A DNA stretch of 64,000 nt from Ariolimax columbianus (taxonomy: Eukaryota; Mollusca; Gastropoda; Stylommatophora; Arionidae). The notes under the pieces are model-generated. The model was not told the origin of the DNA, made no database searches, and saw nothing but the letters and a program-made list of their open reading frames with translations. Positions within the stretch are counted from its first letter, which is position 1; each line of letters starts with the position of its first letter. The stretch is from contig JAVGWX010000002.1 of NCBI GenBank assembly GCA_036924085.1, positions 152,024,071-152,088,070 on the forward strand, given 5' to 3'. The position numbers and the translations under genes are program-made. Of this stretch, positions 47,345 through 57,759 are shown one piece after another.

Positions 47345-47689
47345 GTAAGCCTGTGTTATTTAGTTCTTTCATTTCTAATTGTCTCCACCACGGCTGGTTC
47401 TTTAGAGGAATCATATTATGATGAACGTGTACAAAAGGGTATCAAAAAGCAATTGGCTTTCATAATACCATCAGCACTATACAGGTGTGGCTCATCTACT
47501 GCACAGAGACAGAAACAAAATGAATCGCATGTAACGTTCATAAGGCCTTCGTCAGGGACAAAGAGCAAGAAAAAAACAACACGTTATACATAACACAATC
47601 ATCAACGGCTATTGACTCGTCAACAGACATATAATACGGACAACGACAGTCCTATTAGCCAAAGAGTGGCTGGAGCATTTGTGAATCAT
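47345..47689. other. No feature recognised beyond the candidate exon
   Basis: The plus-strand frame stays open to 47593, including a hydrophobic stretch LCYLVLSFLIVSTTAG, but after the putative donor this would be intronic. Confidence 0.35.
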
Positions 47690-48690
47690 GTTATGTTACT
47701 AAAAATATGTTCAATTGTTCTGAGGACCAGCTCGAAGAGACGATTCTTTCTTCTGCAATAACGTTTTCTGTCCTTGGTTGCAGTCTGTTCAAGATAATGT
47801 TAAGCATTACTTTGCTGGGGTGGCTGAAAAGACGGATGGTTCGGTAATTTTAACATTGTTAACAGTTACCCTTATTAAGTAGAGCTATAATCAGTGATTT
47901 TCTCCAACTTGTTGGCCATTCTCCCGTCTGCCAGATCGTATTACAAATCTTCGTGAAGATGTCTAAAACTACAGTTCCTCAATTGTCACTATTTCGTCTG
48001 GTATGTTGTCTATACCAGCCGCCTTGTCCTTCGTGAGATACTTTTCCGCCTCCTCTACTTCTTCACGAAGGATGGTGAAGTTATCGTCTTCTTCTTGTAA
48101 AATCAATCTAGGGTTCCAAGTGGTTTATACGTTTTGTAACTGTGATCAGTATTCCGTCCATCTCCGAGTAACATTTTCTTTTACAGGCATGGTGATCCCT
48201 GTCACTTCCTGTATTGTTCTCACTTTGGGTATGCTATTTCTTGTCAGATCTTTAACCAGCTTGTACACTCTCTTACAGTTGTTTATGATAATGCAGTCCT
48301 GAATATATGTACACTGCTCTGATATGCACGCTTCGTTTGCTTTTATCATTTCCTTCCGTTTAGTCTACCCTGGATTTGTCAGTCCAAAAAGGGTTATTTT
48401 CCTCTTATTTGAGAACCCCCACGGAATCGCATAGTAATACTATATGTTCTGTAACCCATGGCTTGGACCTCATTTTTTTTCTCCCCAGCATTGTCTTATC
48501 AGTGCCCTTAAAATGGCGTTGAAGAATTATTTCATTGTTAAGGCATCCGTCATCTCGTCTAGATATGTGCTAAGTAATGGGGCACGCTTTCTCCACAACG
48601 GGGCCTGAAACACTTCCTCAAGATGATGGTCTTGTAACCTGCGAAGGCCATATCTTATTCTGTTGTCTTCTGGTATTTACCTTTTTTTTA

Positions 48691-48942
48691 GTGTGAGATG
48701 AAATGTTAGCATGAGCAGATCTTTTAGTGTGAGATGAAATGTTAGCATGAGCAGATCTTTTAGTGTGAGATGAAATGTTAGCATGAGCAGATCTTTTAGT
48801 GTGAGATGAAATGTTAGCATGAGCAGATTTTTTAGTGTGAGATGAAATGTTAGCATGAGCAGATCTTTTAGTGTGAGATGAAATGTTAGCATGAGCAGAT
48901 CTTTTAGTGTGAGATGAAATGTTAGCATTAGCAGATCATGTT
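48691..48942. repeat. Minisatellite, 36-bp unit, 7 copies, inside LINE endonuclease
   Basis: Units start at 48691, 48727, 48763, 48799, 48835, 48871 and 48907. Each reads GTGTGAGATGAAATGTTAGC plus ATGAGCAGATCTTTTA and encodes on the minus strand DLLMLTFHLTLK, the residues after and including the Asp of the SDH-type motif. The frame of the LINE is kept. One copy carries N for D (AGATTT). Confidence 0.97.
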
Positions 48943-49508
48943 CACTACTCATGTTCGCCCCTAGAAAGCTTCTCATTTTGGTTTTATTAATGCTAGAAAG
49001 GAATGTAGTCTGTACTAATATGTAATCTATTTTGTTATGGTGTTTCCCATTGGGAGATTGCCATGTGGTCCTTCTCGAAGTCGTGTCGTTTCCCAGGGTG
49101 TTTGCAAGCACATTATGACTGCATTCGGCTAATTCTATCAATCTCTCTCGTTTAAAGTTATGTTGCTGTAGGGTTCATAACTGTCTGGCCATAATGTATA
49201 TTCATCAAGGCCAACTTTAGCCTCCCAGTCGCCTTGTACTATGAGGATGTCTTACTTGTGAGTTATAGTGACATAGTTCGGTACTTAGTCGTAGAATAGT
49301 ATCACATGTTCTTCCTCATAGTCTGGTGCGGGTGCGTATGTCTGTATCACATTAATGCTGAAGGGTGTGCCCTTTATTTGAAGGATTATAAGCCTGCTCA
49401 GATGGGGTGGCATTCCAATACTGAGCGTTTGTTATCTCTGTGGATAGATTCCTCGCCACTATGATACCATACGCGACCCTTATCGGTGTTATCCCTCCAA
49501 AACCGGTC

Positions 49509-49808
49509 CATCTTGTCTCACACACTCCCAGTACTAGCCATCTTGTCTCACACACTCCCAGTACTGTACATCTTGTCTCACACACTCCCAGTACTGTCCA
49601 TCTTGTCTCACACACTCCCAGTACTGTCCATCTCGTCTCACACACTCCCAGTACTGTCCATCTTGTCTCACACACTCCCAGTACTGTCCATCTCGTCTCA
49701 CACACTCCCAGTACTGTACATCTTGTCTCACACACTCCCAGTACTGTCCATCTTGTCTCACACACTCCCAGTACTGTCCATCTCGTCTCACACACTCCCA
49801 ATACCGTC
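49509..49808. repeat. Minisatellite, 30-bp unit, 10 copies, inside LINE endonuclease
   Basis: Ten units of CATCTTGTCTCACACACTCC plus CAGTACTGTC encode GVCETRWTVL on the minus strand, the endonuclease motif with the metal-binding Glu. Variants (CTCG for CTTG; GTA or AGC for GTC) form a partly periodic pattern. Because 30 is divisible by three, three reading frames on plus and minus stay open. Confidence 0.97.
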
Positions 49809-49990
49809 TATCGATATCTACTCATGTTACGTGTCAATTCCTTCATTCTCACCCCCCCCCCCCCACTCCCAAAACCAAATGGTCACCCAATAGTAATACT
49901 GTCACGTAATCGAATCTTCCGTCTGTACGGGTTAACCTCGGTGTTATGATTGTCATGTTTAGAGATGGCAGGTGCATTTCTGATTTTTCT

Positions 49991-50489
49991 CAATGTTTTC
50001 TGTTTTTATTGGTGTGTTTTTAGTCGTTTTGCACCTGGCGTAGCCCATCCCTCTATTGACCTGACAGGTGGCTCGACCCTTAACTGGTCCCTCCCCAATT
50101 TGAGTTTGTCTACGATCTCCCTGTCTACTCATCCATAGCGTCACATGTTCACTAGGACGGTTATGCTTTTTCTTATTATTTTTACCACCTCGTTTTCCTC
50201 TTGGTTGTTCGCTTTCATTCAATCCTGTGTTCGCCTTTTGTCCTATAACTGTTTGGTATCTGATTAATATTTACTAGTTTTCTCGAGTAGTTCGGTGTAT
50301 GGGTTTGCAATGTAAAGAGGTCGTTCTTAGAGTATTGGATGCTCTTTGCCGGTGTAGCCGTCTATACAAATGTCCCTCTGGCTATGATAGTGAACACTGC
50401 AGAGTAGAATGGCGATAGAACGTTTGGATTTTGACCTGACCTAACCTATGTATGTGACCTATGTGCAAGATCTGTAATATCCAGAGGAC
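49991..50489. other. Possible 5' part of the RTE-like LINE, otherwise unassigned
   Basis: A minus-strand 87-codon frame (49959-50222) could be a leader of the LINE but matches nothing recognised. TGACCTGACCTAACCT at 50432-50447 resembles the 3'-terminal repeat of the next LINE fragment. Confidence 0.4.
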
Positions 50490-50500
50490 AGTTGATAATT
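50490..50500. repeat. Target-site duplication, left copy (11 bp)
   Basis: AGTTGATAATT, repeated exactly at 50794-50804 around the 293-bp LINE fragment. Confidence 0.85.
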
Positions 50501-50793
50501 TAGAAGACCTCTTGGCAGCTGTCAAAAGAAGGAAACTCACTTGGTACGGTCACATATCGAGATCAAGTGGTCTTGCAAACACAATTCTCCACGGAATGGT
50601 AAATGGCAGACGACGAAGAGGCCGGCCCAAAAAGAGATGGGAGGACAACATAAACGAATGGACCAGTCTCCGACCAGAAGAGTCACAGGCAGCGACATCT
50701 AACAGAGAGGGGTGGCGTGGGGTTGTGAGGATGTCTTCATGTGTGCCCCAACGTTCTCACCGGTTACGTGATGACCTGACCTGACCTGACCTG
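50501..50793 (+). mobile_element. RTE-like LINE, 293-bp 3' fragment with (TGACC)n end
   Basis: The plus strand encodes only the C-terminal tail: EDLLAAVKRRKLTWYGHISR, then NTILHGMVNGRRRRGRPKK and RWEDNINEWTSLRPE, ending SHRLRDDLT and a stop in the terminal repeat TGACCTGACCTGACCTGACC. The reading frame is uninterrupted for its whole length. Exact 11-bp repeats flank it. It is the best preserved example of the 3' end of this family and shows what the tail of the copies at 3486 and 26025 should look like. Confidence 0.92.
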
Positions 50794-50804
50794 AGTTGAT
50801 AATT
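50794..50804. repeat. Target-site duplication, right copy (11 bp)
   Basis: Exact repeat of 50490-50500, directly after the (TGACC)n end. Confidence 0.85.
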
Positions 50805-52914
50805 GGGTGGGTCAGTCTCTAACTTGTATATCGATTGAGACACATCACAGCTCATTGTCAGACACAAGTCCAACTGGAAAAAACAAACACAAAACACATC
50901 GCTGCACAATATTATCCAACACGAATTTGAAACACTGTAATTACAGAACTAATGATCACAAACAAAAAACACATGATTCAAAAGCGCATCAGATCAGTAG
51001 CCATTTCGGCGCTCAACCGTAAACTACAACCCTTGGAGATTTGTTGTAGAGAAATGTTGCAGGGACCAGTGTATCAAAATTGCATAATCCTAATTTGAAA
51101 ATCGACGGTGCATTGAGTGCACACAAAGATCATTCATGAGTCAAATGAAGAACACGCCCTCTAAACTAAGTTATTCGTCTAATTCATCGTTTCTAACCGG
51201 CTATGTTGTTGACTTTCCGGGAGTTGGGAGACAAAGTTCCATGCAAACCGCAGAAAAATGGCTTCGTAATGAGCAAAACATTCGCCAAGACGCAGCTACA
51301 TCCACTCGGCATCGTTACCGTGAAGTTGATCTCCACATGATATTCTCAGATCGACTCTAAAAGGAATGTGTACGGACACAAGGAGCAATTAGTGCAACAG
51401 ATAAAGCCCATAGATTACCAGCGACGACATAATTATTCTGTTCATGTTCAAGATTGGACAAAAAAATGACAATGCATTTTTTCTCAATATAACATTAAGG
51501 GTAATAAAGTCAATTTTCTCCTCAATGAATTTGTCAATAAATAAAACAGCAAGCTTCGAGGAACAGCAAATCCGAGACCCATCCATCAGAGTCAATTGCA
51601 CCCACTCAATGTCCCAGATTCGTTTGGTCGGACTTCCGAAAAAAAATAGGTCCATGCTTCTTTGAGATTGAGTGAGGAAACGCAGTTTCGGTGACTGATG
51701 CCTGGTACCTGGTACGGCTATTTAATCAAACGTGAATGGAATAATACGAGGACGTAGCTGGTCAATCGGCTACTTCCCTGTGTCAATGGTCTCACTTGCT
51801 GGTCTCCCACACAACGGTTCAACAACTACGTTTTGTCTTCAGTTTTGAAATCTTTCTGCCGATGTCATCTGACTCGAATAACTGTCTCCTTACTGAACTT
51901 AATCCCTCTCAAGATTTTAGAAGGTTCCATACCCTTAAAACCCCCGCCACCTCCCCTCAAAAAACAACAAACAAACAAACAGAATCACGTCTCGTTATTC
52001 CAGCAGTCGAAAGTGATGCGGCTATATTGTTCGCTATATTGCGCATACACATACTGCTCGATTGCCCAAATCCTTCTATAAGTATTGCTAAAGAGTCATT
52101 TTGTTTCCTGAAATAAGATGCATACTCTTCCATGCACTTTATAATAACATTGCTGTTACTTAATGGCTGTCTCTCGTATATGTACTTTAGCTATTGTGTG
52201 TAAATGTGTAACGCATCACAATAGTACAGATAATGCACAGAACAGGACCACTGTAACCTTCTGAGCACGTAGCAAAACTCGACTTAAGAAAATGTGGCTA
52301 GAAGCCTCTCCATGTAAGTGAGTGTAAGATTGATACCAGTTCTTGACATTGTCTAATGCTCTACCGTTGGTCGACACGGTTTGAACTCAAAAATCGTTTC
52401 CGTGTGTTTACTGGATACGTTATCCCAAGGCTTGAATACTTGCCACACCTTTGCATAGGCTCCCCAATACATCCATCTTTTCGGTTCAATCTTTCTCAAA
52501 GTTCTTTTCCACATATCTTTATGTATGTCTCTCATCATGATCTTCTTCTTTTTTTTCTTCTTCTTTCTATTTTTCTTCTTCGTCATCATCTTCATCATAT
52601 TCGTATTCGTCTTTTTCTTATGATTATTATTATGATTGAAAAATTATTTATTTATCCATATATGCATGTAAATATATATATATATATATGTTGATTTATA
52701 TGTACATGACGTGGTACGCGGTAGTGCGCATAATGATTAGTTCACGAATTATCATTTCATGTTTAGCACACGCTACATGTGTGCATGTGTTGAATCAATA
52801 GCTTCACATTTTGTTTATTCATTGTCCCCGATACACAGCGCCTTCTCACCTTCCACAATTAACACTGTTTATCTACTGTGCATTTTTATAATGTTTTATT
52901 CTCTTCCTGTGAAT
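50805..52914. other. No gene recognised
   Basis: Short open frames on both strands without motifs; a TTC-rich pyrimidine tract at about 52540-52620; a short (AT)n at 52674-52690. Confidence 0.4.
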
Positions 52915-53055
52915 CGCATCGTATATTCATTATCCATGATTGACCAATCTGTATCCATTATCCATGATTTACCAACTTGTATGCATTGTTTATGATTCAT
53001 CAACGTGTATCCATTGTTCATGATTCACCAACTTGTATCCATTGTCAATGATTGA
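52915..53055. repeat. Diverged tandem repeat, about 32-bp unit, 4-5 copies
   Basis: TTGTATCCATTGTCCATGAT with TCACCAAC-like spacer recurs at roughly 32-base steps, with decayed relatives extending towards 53180. Confidence 0.75.
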
Positions 53056-53949
53056 CAGCATGTTTTTGACTGACATCACTCACGCCAATTTTCTGTATAT
53101 TATTGACATTGTTTATTAATTGTCCTTGATTGACCTCACTTTATTAATTGTCCAATATTCATACCGTTTATTCATTGTCGATTGTTCACAACTTGACAGT
53201 AACGATGGTAACAAGTATATGTAAAACTATAATACTCGATTCCTCACTGTAATTTGCTGAAACATATTGATAGTTATAGTCACTGTTGTTTGTGGGAGAT
53301 TGTTAAATGATGTAAGAGTATGCACTTCAGTTTAATTAAAAATTGCCCGTCCTATGTTGTGATGTATGTAGCGGGCTAGCTTTTTTTGTTGGGGGAAGAG
53401 GGGTGTGGGGGGAGAGGGTGTGTTTAATAAGGGCAGTTCATTACTGGTCTGCACTTTATTTTGTTAGGGGGTGGGGGACATACTTTAGTTTACTGTAACG
53501 AAAAGGAAAGTATGTAAACCGTTTGTGTTATTATTATATATGTGTTCATGTGATAAATCCTCGTGCTGTTTTCCTTAGCACCAATTGTTTACACTAGGCT
53601 GCCGTGTCACTACATAACCCACCAGTTTTATGATGACTAAAAGTGGGAAATAAGTATAATCTCAAGCTATCTCATATTAAGAAGAGCTACATCAGAGAAC
53701 ATATCTTTAATAACGTTGTTAGCATTCAAGACTTAAACAATCGTAGCTCTCGCAAGACGAAACCGAGACTTGAAAGTAAGGCTTATTTGAACTGTTGCGA
53801 TTTTTTCAAAAATACAATTTGGGAATTCAGTTTCATATATTGTAATACTACTTCCAGGTGTCCTCACAATTGCTGTAAGCGTTGCTACGAGAAAAATGGT
53901 TCTTAATTAAAATTAATCAAGAAATAATGATTTTCTTTGTTTTTTCAAT
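53056..53949. other. No gene recognised
   Basis: Contains two G-rich patches (53385-53425 and 53465-53480). An 87-codon plus-strand frame at 53643-53906 ends RCPHNCCKRCYEKNGS but matches no family I know. Confidence 0.4.
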
Positions 53950-54145
53950 ACGTCGTATATAAGGCAGCGTGACAAAGTGGTGAAACATTCATTTCACAAT
54001 CTAAAGTAAAAGGTTCGAATTCCACACTTTCCAGTTTGGCGGACACTGGCTTTTGTTTTCTTGATGAGATATTTCCTCCACGTACTGGAAAGTAGTGGCG
54101 GCCTACATTTCTGCACATGCGCAAAAAATGAATAAAAGTCAAATA
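53950..54145 (+). mobile_element. Probable tRNA-derived SINE
   Basis: GCAGCGTGACAAAGTGGTGA (A-box-like) and AGGTTCGAATTCCAC (B box at about 54011-54025) lie about 35 bases apart, followed by a body ending in an A-rich region near 54130. The body has no match with SINE families A to C here, and only one copy was seen. Confidence 0.5.
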
Positions 54146-54931
54146 ACTTGGCGGCTGTAAGATTGCTACTTATATACGTCGTTTTGCCTTTTTAAAAAAA
54201 TGTTTTCTAAGTAAATGTGATGTGTATTAACTATTGGTGGCACACGCTAAAGCTACGTCGTTGGATTTTTTCTATGTATTGAACAAGAGCGGTAAGGATG
54301 CCGCGCTGCAGACTGCGGGTCTATATTTCTCTAGCTGTTTAGTTCATTATGAATGTCGCCAGGACACGGATTTGCCTGAAATGCACACTAGTCGACGACT
54401 TGCACTGTGTTCCAGGAAACGTGTCATTGTTCTCCATGTAGACTACTTCATTCGTTCGTTTTTTGTGTGTTTTCTTCTTCCCGGTTATCCTGGCCTGGAC
54501 ATCGGCTAAATGCATTAGCATAACACTTAAACATGTGTTGTAATGTCACGGTCTAGTTCACACGGCTGAATTACACGAGATTGGCGCCCTTTGCCCTAGC
54601 TGCAAACAACGTCGATGTTGGTGTTACTGAATTATATATACGACCATAATGAACTAGAACACGACCCGAGACAGATGCCCCTACGACATCTTGAGATTAT
54701 AGAAAAGGAACGACACCCAACGACATTTGTCATCCCTCTCTGCTGCCTTGCGGGTAACCTGTTTGCGGAGAGGTTTAGGGAGTAAACCCTAAAGAAAAAA
54801 ATGCTTCCTGTGCTATCTCGTTTTCCCGATAAAATAATACCACTGGCGAAAGGTAGCTCAGGACCAGATACTGAGGTTGACAAAAGGCGCAGCTTCTTCC
54901 TGACCTTAATTCAAAATACAGCGCAATGCAC
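54146..54931. other. No gene recognised
   Basis: No coding family or repeat seen; it is the sequence flanking the 107-bp duplication. Confidence 0.4.
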
Positions 54932-55038
54932 ACATACCAGCGGACAAGACAAGAGAAATGACTGTTCACACGACTGAACACAGAGAATGGTCTTATCACA
55001 TTAAATTTCCAGAACACCTAAAGCAGATTCTCTCTTTC
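54932..55038. repeat. Very long target-site duplication, left copy (107 bp)
   Basis: Starts ACATACCAGCGGACAAGACA and ends CAGATTCTCTCTTTC. It matches 59238-59344 over its full 107 bases with four substitutions and no indel. It abuts the (GAA)n tail of the LINE. Confidence 0.93.
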
Positions 55039-55065
55039 TTCTTCTTTCTTCTTCTTCGTACGCAG

Positions 55066-55953
55066 TCAGACAGTAACCATTATTTTTTCGAAAAAAGTGG
55101 CGGTCATCCTGAGGCTGTCGCCACTGCCATACAGCTTGTCTTGCAGTTCAACTGGTGATGGCCACATCTGCTCTCTCTGATCCTCGTATGTCGGGCAGTT
55201 CTGCAGCAGATGTTCAGCGGTCATTTTACCAGTACCGCACGGGCATTCGTCGGTACACCCTATCTTCAATTTGTTGAATAGGTGGTACCTCAGTCTATTG
55301 TGGCCAGTGCGAAGTCTGAAGATAACGACCTGCTCTCTTCGGTTCAACTGATAATAGGCATCGTTTTTGGTGTAACCAGTATGTTCGGTTTCCCATTTGG
55401 TCATGTATCTGGCTTTAATAAGCCGTTTTGACTATTCGTACGTCATACCAGTATCCGTTTGTGGTAGTCTTGCACCTTCTTTTGCCAGTCTGTCTGCCTC
55501 CTCGTTGCCTTGGATGTTGCAGTGTGATGGGACCCACCGTACCACTACCCTTTTTGGTGCAGACTCCTGGCACAGTTTGCAGAGTGCTGCTCTTAAGTCA
55601 TTAAGCTCAGTATTTTTCTGGCTTTTTAGCGCTGTGACTACGGCGAGAGCATCTGTAAGCAGGACTATATGGCTTTCATTTTCACTGTGTGTCACCATTT
55701 CTTCCATTGCCGCCCTCAGTGCCTCTGCCTCCGCTCTGAAATTGCTTGTGTACTTACCAGTAGCGAATGACAGTGTTATTTTTCTGCCATTTGGTAGGTT
55801 CAGGAATGCTCCTGCCCCTCCGTTCTGTGTAGCGTTTGTTACAGAACCGTCGGTGAATGCATGGGTCCAGTCCCTGCTTGGGTAGCTTTTCGTTACGAAG
55901 CTTAGGGTAGTATCTCTCCTTTCTTTTTCAGTCTGGCAGTTTTTTGTTTCCAA
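55066..55953 (-). pseudogene. RNase H and C-terminal tail of the near-complete LINE
   Basis: The RNase H carries all four expected acidic positions: DWTHAFTDGSVTN, RAEAEALRAA, VLLTDALAVVTAL and SHCNIQGNEEADRLAK. A TAG at 55432-55434 interrupts the same frame after the RNase H. The frame then continues through MTKWETEHTGYTKNDAYYQL, LRTGHNRLRYHLFNKLKIG and CPCGTGKMTAEHLLQNC to a stop at 55066. Compared with the 8.9-kb copy it retains 11 bases (around 55415) that the other has lost. Confidence 0.92.
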
Positions 55954-56659
55954 TACCTGGTATATTTTCTACCACCTCTGGAAATATATCCTGCCTCCAG
56001 AAAGGTTTTCGTACAGTAGTGATGGGTTTTGGTGTTGTTAGTGCGTTTATGGGATCTTCGTGCATCTTTGCTTTGGCTATTTCTGCAAAGCTTCTCCGCT
56101 TTAGTTTCCCATTTCCCAAATTGTTTAGTCTCTGGTGTATTGGATGGTCAGTCAGTCTTCGGAGTTTCTCTGACTGCAGCTGGGCTCTGCAGACTCTTCT
56201 ATCGGTCATGGATTGCAGTTTTGTAATCTTTTCAAGTTCTACATTTGGCGTTGACTTCATGCCTCCTGTTATAACTCTCATGGCTTGGTTTTAAAGTTTG
56301 CTAACTTTATCGAAGTTCGCCTTTGCTGCTGTTGTCCGTGCCGCAATGCCATACTCGAGAACTGGTCTCACTCTTCCAGTGTACAGTTTCTTTAGTATGC
56401 CTTCGTCTGCTCCCCAGCTTGTTCCAGCAAGTTTCCTCATGATTGCCATTCTTTCCCTGGCTCTCATTCGGTTTCTCTCAATCTGACTTTTCCATGTCAT
56501 GCGCCGATCAAATGTGACTCCCAGATAGGTTGGGTTGTCGTTTGGCTGAAGGAATTTGCCATTTATACTTAATTTGGTATTTTGGGGTTTTAATGAAAGC
56601 GAGAATATTGTGCATGTGGTTTTCTCCTCGTTTATTTTGACCAGCCATGATTCGCCCAC
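55928..56659 (-). pseudogene. Thumb and connection region of the near-complete LINE polymerase
   Basis: Begins WLVKINEEKTTCTIFSLS, includes NPTYLGVTFDRRMTWKSQIE and RPVLEYGIAARTTAAKANFD, then after a TAA at 56291-56293 continues in the same frame with MRVITGGMKSTPNVELEKIT to PKPITTVRKPFWRQDIFPEV. The 8.9-kb copy has CAA at the stop position, so the change C to T is specific to this copy. It ends where a T6 run (T5 in the other copy) shifts the frame. Confidence 0.9.
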
Positions 56660-57759
56660 TCTTCCAGCGATGTTAAGGCCGTCTGCATCCGATTTCTTGC
56701 TATGGTGAGATTCTTTTCAGAGGTCCACATAGCCAGATCGTCTGCAAACATTGAGCTATGGACTCTTCTTGGTATATTCTCTATAATATCGTTTATATAT
56801 ACCAGGAAGAGTGTGGGTAACAGTACTCCCCCTTGGGGTACTCCCTGCTCGAGTGTCACCTTTTTGCTCATCTGCCCTTGTACTTGGACTCTGGCCGTTC
56901 TTTGTTTGAGGTAGTGGTTGATCCACTTTTACATTTTCCCACAAACATCACTTCTTCTTAGCTTGACTCTAAGTCCGTCTTTCCAGACTTTGTCAAATGC
57001 CTTTTCCAGATCCACCCAAACAGCTACTGTGTGTTCCTGTGCCTTGTAGGCATCTTCTATCTCCTGGGCTATGAGGATGACCTGGTCCTCAGTGGATCTG
57101 TGCTGTCTAAAGCCGGCTTGCTGTGGAATTAGTATTCGTTTTTCTTCCAGATGCCACATCAGTCTGGTGTTTATCATCCGTTCCATCAGCTTGCCGACAC
57201 AGCTCAGTAGGCTGATGGGCCTGTATCCATTTGGATCTGTTTTGTCCTTTCCTGTCTTTAGAACTGGTACCAGTATTGCGTCTTTCCATGCCTGGGGTAC
57301 AATTCCCCTTTTCCAGCTTTGGTTCAGGACCGATAGCAGTTTCCTCTTCGCTGTTTGGCCCAGCCCCATCAGCATTTCGTTTGTTATCCCGTCTTTTCCG
57401 GGAGATTTCCTTTTCTTTAATGTTCTCATAGCCTCTTCCATTTCGCGCATTGTTAATTTGGCCATCATGTGCTCTTCAGGTGCCGTATTCATGTTGTAGT
57501 GCCCCTTTAGCTCTTCGCTAATGTATGTATGCTTATCTGCAGGGACCTCGATGTGGTTTGCTCTGGCATAGTGATCGTCAAAGGCGTTTGCGGCATTCTT
57601 ACCTGTGATCAAGTTCTCGCCCTGCTTGATGGTAATTTGTTTATTTGACGGGGTTTCGTCGTTCATGGCTCTGACTAGCTTCCATAGCTTGTTCTCGTTT
57701 TTGTCCAGGCTTAGGCTTTCTGTTTTATTTTTCCAGCTTTCTCTTGCTGTTTGCTTAAG
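56632..57759 (-). pseudogene. Reverse-transcriptase core of the near-complete LINE
   Basis: In one frame (a single TAA at 56929-56931 aside) it reads SWKNKTESLSLDKNENKLWK, KRKSPGKDGITNEMLMG, GYRPISLLSCVGKLMERMI, QQAGFRQHRSTEDQV, motif A VDLEKAFDKVW, KWINHYLKQRTARVQVQGQM, motif B QGVPQGGVLLPTLFLVYIND and motif C MFADDLAMW. Both metal-binding aspartates of motif C are present. The stop falls just after VCGKM, where the family would have an aromatic residue. The protein would copy the element's RNA at a nicked target site. Confidence 0.94.

Larger units (their letters stand above)
47690..49990 (-). pseudogene. RTE-like LINE with two in-frame minisatellites in its endonuclease
   Basis: From the 5' end on the minus strand: a decayed endonuclease start near 49830 (NMSRYR), the first catalytic motif GVCETRW expanded ten-fold (49509-49808), RWTGFGGITPIRVAYGIIVA, the NVIQTYAPAPDYEEEHVILF motif (about 49355-49290), QGDWEAKVG (about 49225-49195), the ELAECSHNVLANTLGNDTTS and NKIDYILVQTTF region (48960-49141), and the SDH-type SEHDLLMLTFHLTLK motif expanded seven-fold (48691-48942). 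The linker to the polymerase follows (IRYGLRRLQDHHLEEVFQA). The 48146-48349 region and the finger region EEVEEAEKYLTKDKAAGIDN (48060 area) come next, then decayed palm text to about 47690. Stops are few outside the polymerase. The C-terminal tail is absent. Confidence 0.88.

Noticed and set aside
47198..47593. 131-codon frame as a complete small membrane protein
   Set aside because: The frame crosses a strong splice donor at 47345, and the region after it lacks other coding signs; only the exon hypothesis was kept, at low confidence.
49352..49949. Long plus-strand frames with HLVSHTPSTV repeats
   Set aside because: Opposite-strand shadow of the 30-bp array; the minus frame is the one in register with the LINE endonuclease.
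53643..53906. 87-codon frame ending in a Cys-rich stretch
   Set aside because: Single short frame without a family match or splice support. Not called as a gene.
55397..56294. Plus-strand frames of 116-162 codons across the I/Nimb-like LINE
   Set aside because: Antisense shadows of RNase H and the polymerase thumb; the same shadows occur in the 8.9-kb copy.
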